Below, in pieces: positions 54,976 through 63,504 of a stretch of DNA of 64,000 nt (the stretch's first letter is position 1; each line of letters opens with the position of its first letter). This stretch comes from UBA7672 sp963738625. GTDB taxonomy: Bacteria; Pseudomonadota; Alphaproteobacteria; Caulobacterales; Hyphomonadaceae. A model generated the notes under the pieces. The model made no database searches, was not told the origin of the DNA, and was given only the letters and a program-made list of their open reading frames with translations. Position numbers and translations under genes: made by a program. Location of the stretch: the NCBI GenBank assembly GCA_963738625.1, contig CAVTXH010000004.1, forward strand, positions 1 to 64,000, written 5' to 3'.

Positions 54976-57543
54976 GTGGAGATGCGCGTGGCGACACACG
55001 AAACTCATCGGCGATCGGCAGGGCTTGCGTGGACGACGGGTCTTGCGATTTCGTTGTCGAGCAACCTTCTTCCAGCGTTCGCGCAAACTGTGCAGGACAG
55101 ATATCTTTCACGTGCGAGCGCGCAGGACAACGGCGCCTGCTCGACGGTGAACATCGATTTCAACGTGCCCGTTCGCTACACATCGCATTTTCCGGAGTCT
55201 GGCGGGCGGGAACTTCGGATCGGCGTGCAGCCGGTGAGCTTCAACCGAAGCAGTCTTTCGACAGGTCCGGCCACCGAATCCATCCGACCGCCGGCCAGCG
55301 CCATCGCTGGAATTCAGCAGATTGCGTATGACGCTGGCGATCCGGCCGGTCCAACGCTCGTGCTCCAGTTCGATCACGATGCAAGATGGACCGTCGAGAC
55401 GGACAAGAGCGTCTCGCGGCTGGTGATCAAGATCGCGCGTGGCGCGGGAGACGGCTGTGTTCCAGGCGCATCTTCCCGACCGACGGCCATCCCGGCTGAC
55501 AACATCATACTGTCGGTTACCAAAGTCATCCCGGACGCCCTTGATTCCACCGGGAACTATTCGATCAACCTGTCGTCGAGCCGGGGAGGCAAGGTCGCCC
55601 CTGATGCGGTGAAGCCGCTGGACGCCTTCAACCGATTTGCCGCCTACGCGTACACCTCCGAAGAAAATGGGGTGATATGGTCTCGATTGCGCCTTGGAAT
55701 GTTCGCAACGCGCGCTGACGCCGAGCGCGTGTTGTCTGAAGTCCAGGTGCAGTATCCAGATGCCTGGGTAACTCGCCTCGACCGCACCGAACGCGATCGC
55801 GTCTATCAGGCTTGGCTTGCGGCGAAGGGGCAATCATCGCCGCAATCGGGCGCGGCCGCGCTTCCTGTCAATCCAGAAGCCGAAGCGCACCTTCTCGACC
55901 TTCGCGCGAAACTGGCGGCGGGCGACAACGCGGAAGCGATCCGTCTGGCGCAGGTCATCCTGGGTCTTGCTGAAAGCGCGGCGTCTCCCGAAGCGCAGGA
56001 ACTTCTTGGTTTGGCGCGGGAGCGCAACAAGCAGCTGGCGCATGCGAAAGCGGAGTACGAAGCCTTCCTCCAGAAATACCCGACCGACGAAGCCGCCCCT
56101 CGCGTTCGGCAGCGACTGGCGACGCTTCTCGGCGAGGAAGCTGGACCCGCGCGCGCTCCGCAGGCCAACGCCGCCCAGACCAAGAAGGCAGCAGGGGATT
56201 TTCACGGCGAGGCGTCGGGCAGCCTGTCGGTGCTTTACCAACGCGACCAGAGCGGGTTCATTTTTCAGGACGTGCCCGTGGTTGGCGGTCCTGAGGTCAA
56301 CCCCGATCCCATCGAGGAAAATCGCACCAACCTCAATGAAGTGCTCTATGGCTCAGATCTCAGTCTTTCGGCGGGAAACGACCGGACTGAGGCGCTGCTG
56401 AGATTTTCCGGCATCTATCGCGACGACCTGCGAACCGACACGCCGAGAGACGAAGGCGCCGTCAGCGCGCTGTATCTCGACATTTCGGATCGCGAGTGGA
56501 ACTCATCCGTCCGGATCGGGCGCCAGACCCGGAACACAGGTGGCGTATTTGGTCGGTTCGATGGCGCGCTTGCAAGCTTTCAGGCGACTGAGAGATTGAA
56601 ACTAAGTGCGGTTGCCGGATCTCCGGTCCAATCCTCTCGGGATCTGGAGATCAATACCGACCGCGTCTTCTACGGAGCAAGCATCGACCTCTCAGTCGTT
56701 CCCGATCGCCTCGACGCAGCGGTGTACTACTTCGACCAGTCCTATGGTTCGCTTGTCGATCGACAGGCTGTTGGCGCCGAGTTTCGCTATTTTGACGAAG
56801 CGAGCAGCGCCTACGGCGTCTTCGACTATGACCTGCACTACGGACAGCTGAATCTGGCGCTCGTGAACGGCATGTACAAGTTCGAGGATGAATCAAGCAT
56901 CTCGCTTGCGATTGACTATCGTCGCTCACCTCTTCTCACCACGCAGAACGCGATCATCGGACAAGGCGTCGACGATCCCAATCTGCTTTTGACGACCTAC
57001 ACGGAGCGGGAAATTTACAGGCTGGCCGAGGATCGCACGTCCTACGCGAGATCTGCGTCTCTGAGCTACTCCCGCCCCTTGACGGACAAGCTCCAGGTCA
57101 ACGTCGATGTCATCGCCACGAACGTGTCTGGCACGAAGGCGTCCGGGGGCGTCGAGGCACAGCCGCCCACAGGCACCGAGTACTACTACTCGACACAGCT
57201 TGTGGCCTCTGACGTGTTTGTGGAGGGGGCGATATTCATCGCCGGTCTGCGCTACGCCGACTTGGCCATCAATGACCAGTACACCGTCCAGCTCAATGGC
57301 CGGTATCCAGTCACCCGGGATATCCGGTTGAACTCCAAGCTGCGGGTGGATCAGAGGATACGAAAGGACGGCACGTCCGACGAACTGTCGGTGCGCGGAT
57401 CGCTTGCGCTGATCTACAACTACAGCCGGATGACGCATCTCGATTTCGAGATTGGCGGCCAGTACTCCGACGCAAACAACGTTCTCGTCAACACGAAGGA
57501 GACCGGCGCTTTCTTGAGCATTGGCCTTCGCCAGGACTTTTAG
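54976..57543 (+). CDS. Outer-membrane barrel with periplasmic SPOR-like and TPR-like domains (electron-conduit porin candidate)
   Basis: 855 residues. Signal peptide LAISLSSNLLPAFAQ. A periplasmic part follows: a beta domain (CSTVNIDFNVPVRYTSHFP, TLVLQFDHDARWTVETDKSV), a SPOR-like domain (SRLRLGMFATRADAERVLSE, YPDAWVTRL) and a TPR-like segment (AEAIRLAQVILGLAES, KAEYEAFLQKYPTDEAAPRV). From about residue 410 to the end the sequence alternates as a large barrel, about 20 or more strands, closing LSIGLRQDF with a C-terminal Phe. It contains no CXXCH. Start is GTG 54976, ATG 54982 or GTG 54988; GGAG at 54978 favours the last. Likely sheath for the adjacent cytochromes, in the manner of MtrB. Confidence 0.8.
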   Translation: MEMRVATHETHRRSAGLAWTTGLAISLSSNLLPAFAQTVQDRYLSRASAQDNGACSTVNIDFNVPVRYTSHFPESGGRELRIGVQPVSFNRSSLSTGPATESIRPPASAIAGIQQIAYDAGDPAGPTLVLQFDHDARWTVETDKSVSRLVIKIARGAGDGCVPGASSRPTAIPADNIILSVTKVIPDALDSTGNYSINLSSSRGGKVAPDAVKPLDAFNRFAAYAYTSEENGVIWSRLRLGMFATRADAERVLSEVQVQYPDAWVTRLDRTERDRVYQAWLAAKGQSSPQSGAAALPVNPEAEAHLLDLRAKLAAGDNAEAIRLAQVILGLAESAASPEAQELLGLARERNKQLAHAKAEYEAFLQKYPTDEAAPRVRQRLATLLGEEAGPARAPQANAAQTKKAAGDFHGEASGSLSVLYQRDQSGFIFQDVPVVGGPEVNPDPIEENRTNLNEVLYGSDLSLSAGNDRTEALLRFSGIYRDDLRTDTPRDEGAVSALYLDISDREWNSSVRIGRQTRNTGGVFGRFDGALASFQATERLKLSAVAGSPVQSSRDLEINTDRVFYGASIDLSVVPDRLDAAVYYFDQSYGSLVDRQAVGAEFRYFDEASSAYGVFDYDLHYGQLNLALVNGMYKFEDESSISLAIDYRRSPLLTTQNAIIGQGVDDPNLLLTTYTEREIYRLAEDRTSYARSASLSYSRPLTDKLQVNVDVIATNVSGTKASGGVEAQPPTGTEYYYSTQLVASDVFVEGAIFIAGLRYADLAINDQYTVQLNGRYPVTRDIRLNSKLRVDQRIRKDGTSDELSVRGSLALIYNYSRMTHLDFEIGGQYSDANNVLVNTKETGAFLSIGLRQDF

Positions 57544-57734
57544 GGACGTCGAAGAGCCTCTGCTGTGGAGTTTCGGCGGCTTTCGATCTCGTGTCAGGCG
57601 GGGTGGCTGGAAAGACAGGATGGACCAATGTGAACCGGCGTGGGGTCCGGGCGCCGATCGGCGCGCGACTGCCTTGAATGAGCGATACCTTCGGGGGGGC
57701 ATTCGCGGACGCCGAACTACAGCCTAGGGACTGT

Positions 57735-58580
57735 TCATGCCAGGAAGGCGAGCGTTTCGGCGACAAAACTCTTGTGATGCTGGAATATGCCGCCGTGTCC
57801 TGCATCCCGGTAGATTGCGAGCTTCGCGCCCGGAATGCGGCGTGCAAGATCGAACGAATTGGCGGTCGGCACCATAAGATCGTCGTCCCCGTTCGCAACA
57901 AAGGTCGGCTGCTTGATGACCCCCAAGTCCTGTGGCGCCTGCGTGCCCCACGCATGGATCGCTTTCAGCTGTGCACGGAACGAGCGGATGGCGATTGGGC
58001 TGTCGCGGTCGCTTGTGCGCTCCTTCAGTCGTTCGAGAAACGCCTTGGCGGCCCGGCGCCCGTTCGCGGTTCGGGTGAAGAACAGATAATACTTGGGATC
58101 CTTCAGTGTCAGCGCGCCCTTCAACATCGCGCGCAACGTCAAGCTGGTCACTTTGTCGATTCCAACCCCGCCCGCTGGGCCAGTTCCGGTCAGGATCAGT
58201 CGCCGCACAAGCTGAGGCTCGGTCAGCACGACCTCCTGCGCCACGAAACCGCCAAGCGAGAAGCCGAGTAGGTCGACCTTGTCGAAGCCCATCGCGCGCA
58301 CGAACGTGACAGCGTCGCGCGCCATGGCTGCGACGCTAGGGGGCGTCTTGCCGCCAGACGCGCCGACGCCGCGGTTGTCGAATGCCATGACGCGATGCCT
58401 GGCGGCCAACCCGTCTATGACGCACGGGTCATAGTTGTCGAGCGTTGCGCCGAGGTGGTTGAGCAGGATCACAGGCACGCCTGTTCCTGGACCCAGGTCG
58501 CGATAGGCAAACCGACCGCCTCCCGCGTCGATGTCGTGTGTCGGTGTGTCCTTGAAGGCGGTGGCGCGCGCGGCGGTCAT
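57735..58580 (-). CDS. Alpha/beta hydrolase
   Basis: 281 residues from ATG 58580. Oxyanion region VILLNHLGATLDNYDP, FDNRGVGASGG, nucleophile elbow DLLGFSLGGFVAQEV, acid in FVANGDDDLMVP and His in IYRDAGHGGIFQHH complete the catalytic triad. Substrate unknown; similar enzymes act as esterases or haloperoxidase-like hydrolases. Divergent from the serine hydrolase gene, sharing the palindrome at 58656. Confidence 0.9.
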   Translation of the reverse strand: MTAARATAFKDTPTHDIDAGGGRFAYRDLGPGTGVPVILLNHLGATLDNYDPCVIDGLAARHRVMAFDNRGVGASGGKTPPSVAAMARDAVTFVRAMGFDKVDLLGFSLGGFVAQEVVLTEPQLVRRLILTGTGPAGGVGIDKVTSLTLRAMLKGALTLKDPKYYLFFTRTANGRRAAKAFLERLKERTSDRDSPIAIRSFRAQLKAIHAWGTQAPQDLGVIKQPTFVANGDDDLMVPTANSFDLARRIPGAKLAIYRDAGHGGIFQHHKSFVAETLAFLA

Positions 58581-58655
58581 CCCAACAGCTCCATTTTTCC
58601 ACGCGCTGGCGTCGTGTCGCAGCGCGGCCTCTTGCATATAGCGACCCGAGCATAT

Positions 58656-58672
58656 ACTTCAATTATTGAAGT
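58656..58672. promoter_or_regulatory. Perfect 17-bp palindrome in the divergent promoter
   Basis: Arms ACTTCAA and TTGAAGT around TTA, in the spacer between the alpha/beta hydrolase (start 58580) and the serine hydrolase (start 58742). HxlR regulators bind short palindromes, and one is encoded at 60154 in the same operon, so this is a likely operator controlling both directions. Confidence 0.6.
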
Positions 58673-58741
58673 TACTATCAAGCGCGGCCCGCTGGCATAG
58701 CTGGCCGGCCCTGAAAAGCGGCAACGAGCGGAGCGACGTCG

Positions 58742-60109
58742 ATGTTCAGACAGTTCTTCAAGGCGGGATCGGGCGCGCTTCTAGCTGCCGCCTCGATCGT
58801 GGTCCTGTCGGCGTGCAGCCACGATACGCAGCCAGTATCAGGCGTGTCGTCAGCGGCGGTCACGAAAGCATACGACAACCCAGCCTGGCCAACCGCCTTG
58901 GTTTCCGATCCAACCCGGCTGGGCTTCACGGCAGAGGGACTTCAGGCGCTCGACTCGCGCCTGAAAGAGGCTGTCGACAAAGGAGAGGTCGCCGGCATCA
59001 GCTATGCGCTGGTGAAAGACGGCGAAGTGGCGGTTTTGAACTTCCATGGCGTCCAGACCCTGGGTGGCCGTCCGATGCAGGCCGACACGCTCTTCCGCAT
59101 CCGTTCGACAGGCAAGACGATCACCGCCGTCGCGATGATGCAGCTGTGGGAGCAGGGCAAGTGGAAGCCCGAAGACCCCATCACCAAATTCCTGCCGGAG
59201 CTGGCCAACCTCAAAGTCGCGACCTCGCCCGACACGCTTGATGGAGCAGTCCCCGTTTCGCGCACGCCGACGATGAACGAGCTGATGACGCACACGGCGG
59301 GTTTTGGGTACGGACTGACGCTGACAAACGCCGTGGAACGCGCCTTCATGGAGAGAGACGCAGGCCACGCCAAGGACATGCAGGCGCTTGTTGACCTGGT
59401 GGCCGGCATTCCATTGGGGGTCGAGCCCGGCAAGCGCTGGAGCTACTCAATCGCAGTCGATCTTCAGGGCGTCATCATCGAGAGACTCTCGGGCAAGAAG
59501 CTCGGCGATTACTTCGAAGAGAACATCTTCGCGCCGCTAGGCATGAAAGATACCGGCTTCTGGCTCGATGAAGCTGATCGCGCGCGCGTGGCTACGGTTT
59601 ACACGCGCAATCCCGCGACTGGATCACTGGTTGTCCTGCCGGACCAAGGGAATTCCGCCGCTGACGATCCGTTCAAGAAGCATAGCAATTTCGAGTCCGG
59701 CGGTGGCGGCGCAAGCGGCCTGTACGCGACGCTGCATGACTTTGTCCGCTTCACGCAGATGCTGCTTAACAACGGTGAGCTGAGCGGCAATCGCATCCTG
59801 AAGCCCGAGACCGTCGCCTTCATGACGCAGAACCACATCGGCAATCTCAAGGGCGTGTTCGGTGGCGACGGGTATGGCTTCGGCTACGGTGGACGCGTGT
59901 CACTCGACGGCCCAACCGAGGTCACCGCTCAACCCAAAGGCTCGTTCAGCCACTTCAGCATCGAAGGGGCCTGGTACTGGATTGACCCGGCCAACAAGAT
60001 CTCGTTCGTCGGCCTGATCCAGCGCCGCGGACCTGCGGGCCCGGGCGGCGTTGCCATGGGCGGTGACGGAGATGCGCCGCGGCTCGTCTACAAGGCGTTG
60101 CAGAAGTAG
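58742..60109 (+). CDS. Serine hydrolase of the beta-lactamase/esterase family, lipoprotein
   Basis: 455 residues. Lipoprotein signal AAASIVVLSACSH with Cys at the lipobox. The class-C-like fold shows the nucleophile SxxK in FRIRSTGKTITAVAMM, HTAGFGYG and the second motif at WSYSIAVDLQGVIIERLSG; the Asn of a true beta-lactamase YxN is not present, which favours an esterase or peptidase role. C-terminal YGFGYGGRVSLDG and FSHFSIEGAWYWIDP close the site. First gene of the rightward operon. Confidence 0.9.
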   Translation: MFRQFFKAGSGALLAAASIVVLSACSHDTQPVSGVSSAAVTKAYDNPAWPTALVSDPTRLGFTAEGLQALDSRLKEAVDKGEVAGISYALVKDGEVAVLNFHGVQTLGGRPMQADTLFRIRSTGKTITAVAMMQLWEQGKWKPEDPITKFLPELANLKVATSPDTLDGAVPVSRTPTMNELMTHTAGFGYGLTLTNAVERAFMERDAGHAKDMQALVDLVAGIPLGVEPGKRWSYSIAVDLQGVIIERLSGKKLGDYFEENIFAPLGMKDTGFWLDEADRARVATVYTRNPATGSLVVLPDQGNSAADDPFKKHSNFESGGGGASGLYATLHDFVRFTQMLLNNGELSGNRILKPETVAFMTQNHIGNLKGVFGGDGYGFGYGGRVSLDGPTEVTAQPKGSFSHFSIEGAWYWIDPANKISFVGLIQRRGPAGPGGVAMGGDGDAPRLVYKALQK

Positions 60110-60153
60110 CGTCTCACAGACTCGGACGGGCATCGCCAAGGAGAACCTGAATC

Positions 60154-60669
60154 ATGAGAGCCAAATCTTTCGCCGGAATGCGCTGCTCAATTGCTGGCGC
60201 GCTGGAAATGATTGGTGATCGCTGGTCGTTTCTGGTGATCCGCGACTTATCGCTAGGCCTGCGTCGCTATGACGAGCTGCAAACCAGCACCGGCATACCT
60301 GCCGCAACGCTGGCTGCCCGCCTCAAGCATCTTGAGGCGAACGGCATTGTCGAGCGGGTCCGCTATCAGAAGCGTCCGCCGCGAGACGAATACCGCCTGA
60401 CGGCGAAGGGGCGCGACTTGTGGAAAGTCAGCACCGCGCTGCGCGAATGGGGCGATCGCTGGGACGCGAGTGGTTACGGCGAGCCCACGGTAGAGATGGT
60501 CGATCGCAAAACTGGTCGCCAGGTGGTTCTCGGGCTGGTCGATGCCGAGACCAACAAGGCGGTGTCGCTCGACCGCGTGCAGCTGCGCCCCGGTCCGGGC
60601 GCCGATGAGGCCATTCGGCACCTGCTCGATCCAAATTCTCAGGAGCACTCAAATGACACGGCGCATTGA
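60154..60669 (+). CDS. HxlR-family transcriptional regulator
   Basis: 171 residues. MRCSIAGALEMIGDRWSFLV, RDLSLGLRRYDELQTSTGIP, LAARLKHLEANGIVERVRYQ form the winged helix with the N-terminal Cys typical of thiol- or electrophile-sensing HxlR proteins. Preceded by AAGGAGA. Probably represses this operon and responds to a reactive substrate; inferred. Confidence 0.92.
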   Translation: MRAKSFAGMRCSIAGALEMIGDRWSFLVIRDLSLGLRRYDELQTSTGIPAATLAARLKHLEANGIVERVRYQKRPPRDEYRLTAKGRDLWKVSTALREWGDRWDASGYGEPTVEMVDRKTGRQVVLGLVDAETNKAVSLDRVQLRPGPGADEAIRHLLDPNSQEHSNDTAH

Positions 60670-61246
60670 ACTCTTCTACGACTTCCGCAGTCCCTACAGC
60701 TATCTGGCATTCACGCAGTTGCGTGACATGAACGTCGAGATCGCGCTGCGGCCGATGCAGATACTCAAGGTGATGGAGAAGGTCGGCAATGTGCCGACGA
60801 CGATCACATGCGCGGCGAAGGGCCGGTATGCGCGCAATGACCTGGCGCGTTGGGCCCAACGGTACGGCATCAAGCTGAATCCATCGAACATGCGCGATAA
60901 CGATGGCGATGCTTGCTCTCGCGCGGTGCTGGCGGCGGCGTCGCCCGCCGAGGCTTCTGCGATCACGCTCGCGCTCTATCGCGCCTGCTGGAGCGAGGGG
61001 AAGACCCTAGCCTCGACGGATGACGTCCTGTCGGCAATTGCGGCGGCGGGGCTTGATCCAGCCACCGTCGGCGCGCGGATAAATGACCCCACCGTGATTG
61101 CGCAACTTGAGGCCAACACGAATGAAGCGGCCGAACGCGGCGTCTTCGGATCACCGACCATGTTTGTCGGCGACACACTATTCTTCGGAAATGACCGGCT
61201 CGATTTCGTGCGTGAGGAACTCGCGCGCGTGGAGGATGCAGCATGA
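60653..61246 (+). CDS. 2-Hydroxychromene-2-carboxylate isomerase-like DsbA-family protein
   Basis: 197 residues from ATG 60653, with AGGAG upstream, overlapping the regulator by 17 bases. ELFYDFRSPYSYLAFTQLRD and GVFGSPTMFVGDTLFFGNDR match HCCA isomerases, glutathione-dependent kappa-class GST relatives of aromatic degradation. The longer open frame upstream is read-through of the regulator. Confidence 0.9.
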   Translation: MTRRIELFYDFRSPYSYLAFTQLRDMNVEIALRPMQILKVMEKVGNVPTTITCAAKGRYARNDLARWAQRYGIKLNPSNMRDNDGDACSRAVLAAASPAEASAITLALYRACWSEGKTLASTDDVLSAIAAAGLDPATVGARINDPTVIAQLEANTNEAAERGVFGSPTMFVGDTLFFGNDRLDFVREELARVEDAA

Positions 61247-61941
61247 CTTCGACAAGCAAACCCCTCGCTCTGGTTACGGGCGTTGGCCCAGGCACAGGCG
61301 CCTCGGTTGTGCGACGCTTTGCCGAGGGCGGCTATCGCGTAGCCATGCTTGCTCGCAATGCTGAACGCCTTGCAGCACTGGAAAAGGAAATTCCAGACTC
61401 GATCGCCATCACATGCGATGTGACCGACGCAACCGCACTGGAGCAAGCTATTGCAAAGGTCGGCGCGCCAAAGGTGGTTGTCCATAACGCCGTTGGCGGC
61501 GCTTTCGGAACGTTCCTGCAGGTCGAGCCGGGTGTCCTGCAGCGCAACTTCGAGACCAACACGATGGCGCTGTTTCACCTCGCTCGGCTCACCGCGCCTG
61601 CGATGGTCGCCGCGGGCGAAGGCTCGATCATCGTCACTGGCAACACATCGGCTCAGCGGGGCAAGGCCTCATTCGCCGGCTTCGCTCCGACCAAGGCCGC
61701 CCAGCGAATACTTGCGGAATCGCTTGCTCGCGATCTCGGTCCGAAGGGGGTCCACGTTGCCTATTTGATCATCGACGCCGCGATCGACGTGCCTTGGCAG
61801 CGCCAGCTACAACCCACCAAGCCGGATGATTTCTTTATTTCGCCGAAATCGATCGCGGCCGAAGTCTATCACCTCGCGCACCAACCCAAGGACTCGTGGT
61901 CATTCCTGGCCGAAGTTCGTCCGTTTCACGAACCCTGGTGA
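61243..61941 (+). CDS. Short-chain dehydrogenase/reductase-like protein with Tyr-to-Phe change
   Basis: 232 residues, ATGA overlap with the previous gene. Nucleotide fold ALVTGVGPGTGASVVRRFAE and CDVTDATALEQAI, VVHNAVGG, SIIVTGNTSAQRG. The catalytic motif expected as YxxxK reads FAPTK, so the proton-donating Tyr is Phe. It may bind NAD(P) without classical dehydrogenase activity, or use another group. Part of the HxlR operon. Confidence 0.88.
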   Translation: MTSTSKPLALVTGVGPGTGASVVRRFAEGGYRVAMLARNAERLAALEKEIPDSIAITCDVTDATALEQAIAKVGAPKVVVHNAVGGAFGTFLQVEPGVLQRNFETNTMALFHLARLTAPAMVAAGEGSIIVTGNTSAQRGKASFAGFAPTKAAQRILAESLARDLGPKGVHVAYLIIDAAIDVPWQRQLQPTKPDDFFISPKSIAAEVYHLAHQPKDSWSFLAEVRPFHEPW

Positions 61942-61945
61942 CCCC

Positions 61946-62419
61946 ATGACAAATGAAGCCAAAGCCGCGCTCGACGGCTTCCAGCAGCTCAGCGGCATGC
62001 TCGGTGGAGACATGAACGCGCCAATGGGCGAAACACTCGGCTTCGCGCTCGTTGAAGTCGAACGCGGGCGTGTTGTGTTCGAGGGGACGCCCGACCGGAA
62101 GGTCTACAATCCGCTCGGATATGTACATGGCGGATATGCCGCCACGCTGCTCGACAGCGCTTGCGGCATGGCCGTGCATTCGCAGCTTGAAGCCGGGCGT
62201 GCTCACACAACGCTTGAGCTCAAGGTGTCGTATCTGCGCGGACTCAACGACCGCAGCGGGACGGTTCGGGCCGCCGGACGTGTGGTGTCGGCTGGTCGCC
62301 GCGTGGCGTTTGCGGATGCGACCCTCCATGATGGCGAGGGACGGCTGTGTGCGACCGCGACTGCAACGTTGCTGGTGTTCGACGCGGAACCTCGCCCCGA
62401 AGCCGCGTTTCAATCCTGA
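61946..62419 (+). CDS. PaaI-family hotdog thioesterase
   Basis: 157 residues from ATG 61946, five bases after the SDR. VYNPLGYVHGGYAATLLDSA is the PaaI/HGG motif with the catalytic Asp, followed by TTLELKVSYLRGLNDRSGTV and GRRVAFADATLHDGEG. Hydrolyses acyl-CoA thioesters, often to relieve CoA trapping in aromatic catabolism. Confidence 0.9.
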   Translation: MTNEAKAALDGFQQLSGMLGGDMNAPMGETLGFALVEVERGRVVFEGTPDRKVYNPLGYVHGGYAATLLDSACGMAVHSQLEAGRAHTTLELKVSYLRGLNDRSGTVRAAGRVVSAGRRVAFADATLHDGEGRLCATATATLLVFDAEPRPEAAFQS

Positions 62420-62438
62420 GTTGCGCGAGGAGACGGTC

Positions 62439-63464
62439 ATGAAGGCGTTCGCGATCGACCAGTACAAGGGCGCCCTAACCAGGCGCGACGTTCCCGATCC
62501 GACGCCTGGCCCGAACGACGTGGTGGTGGCGATCAGGGCGACCAGCGTCAATCCGATTGACCTGAAGCTGCGAGATGGCGAGTTCAAGGCGATACTGCCC
62601 CAAAAGATGCCGCTAGTTCTGGGCGGCGATCTGGCCGGTGTCGTGCGCGCGGTCGGCGCCAACGTTCGGCGCTTCAAGGTCGGCGATGAGGTCTATGCCC
62701 ATCCCGACAACGACCGGATCGGAACATTCGCTCAGCGCATCGCGATTGCTGAAGCCGATCTGGCGTTGAAGCCTGTCAGCCTCGACATGGTTCACGCCGC
62801 GTCATTGCCGCTCGTGGCGCTCACCGCATGGCAGGTGCTGGTGGAGCGCGGGAAGGTGAAGCCGGGGCAGAAGGTGCTGATCCATGCAGGTTCAGGCGGT
62901 GTCGGAACGATCGCCATTCAGCTCGCCAAGCATCTCGACGCGACCGTCGCCACGACGACAAGCACCGCCAACATCGACCTGGTCAGAAGCCTCGGCGCCG
63001 ATGTGGTCATCGACTATCGCAAGGATGACTTCGCGAAGATGCTGAGCGACTACGACGTGGTCCTGAACTCACTCGGCTCGGACGTGCTGGAAAAATCCCT
63101 GTCGGTGCTCAAGCCGGGCGGCAAACTCATCTCGATCTCTGGCCCGCCCGATCCCGCCTTCGGGCGCCAGATCGGCGCGGGTTGGGTCGTCCGCCAACTG
63201 CTCGGACTCCTGAGTTCGAAGATCCGCGCCAACGCGAAGAAGCGCGGGATCGATTATTCCTTCCTGTTCATGCGCGCGGACGGCGCGCAGCTCACCGAGA
63301 TCGCGAAGCTGGTCGACGCCGGCACGATCCGGCCGGTCATCGACAGCGTGTTCGGATTCGACGAGACGCCCGCAGCGATGAAGAGGGTCGAGTCCGGACG
63401 CTCGCGCGGCAAGGTTGTGATTCAGTTTTCGGGTGGCGCAGACACCGGTACGCGCAGCAACTGA
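62439..63464 (+). CDS. Zinc-free MDR quinone oxidoreductase
   Basis: 341 residues from ATG 62439. TSVNPIDLKLRDGEFK, PLVLGGDLAGVVRAVGANVR and the NADP fold VLIHAGSGGVGTIAIQLAKH place it in the medium-chain quinone oxidoreductase branch; the zinc-binding cysteines of alcohol dehydrogenases are absent. Twenty bases after the thioesterase in the same operon. Reduces enones or quinones with NADPH. Confidence 0.9.
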   Translation: MKAFAIDQYKGALTRRDVPDPTPGPNDVVVAIRATSVNPIDLKLRDGEFKAILPQKMPLVLGGDLAGVVRAVGANVRRFKVGDEVYAHPDNDRIGTFAQRIAIAEADLALKPVSLDMVHAASLPLVALTAWQVLVERGKVKPGQKVLIHAGSGGVGTIAIQLAKHLDATVATTTSTANIDLVRSLGADVVIDYRKDDFAKMLSDYDVVLNSLGSDVLEKSLSVLKPGGKLISISGPPDPAFGRQIGAGWVVRQLLGLLSSKIRANAKKRGIDYSFLFMRADGAQLTEIAKLVDAGTIRPVIDSVFGFDETPAAMKRVESGRSRGKVVIQFSGGADTGTRSN

Positions 63465-63504
63465 TCGACTGTAGCGTTCGTACAAAGTTTCATGGAGCGA
63501 CCAG

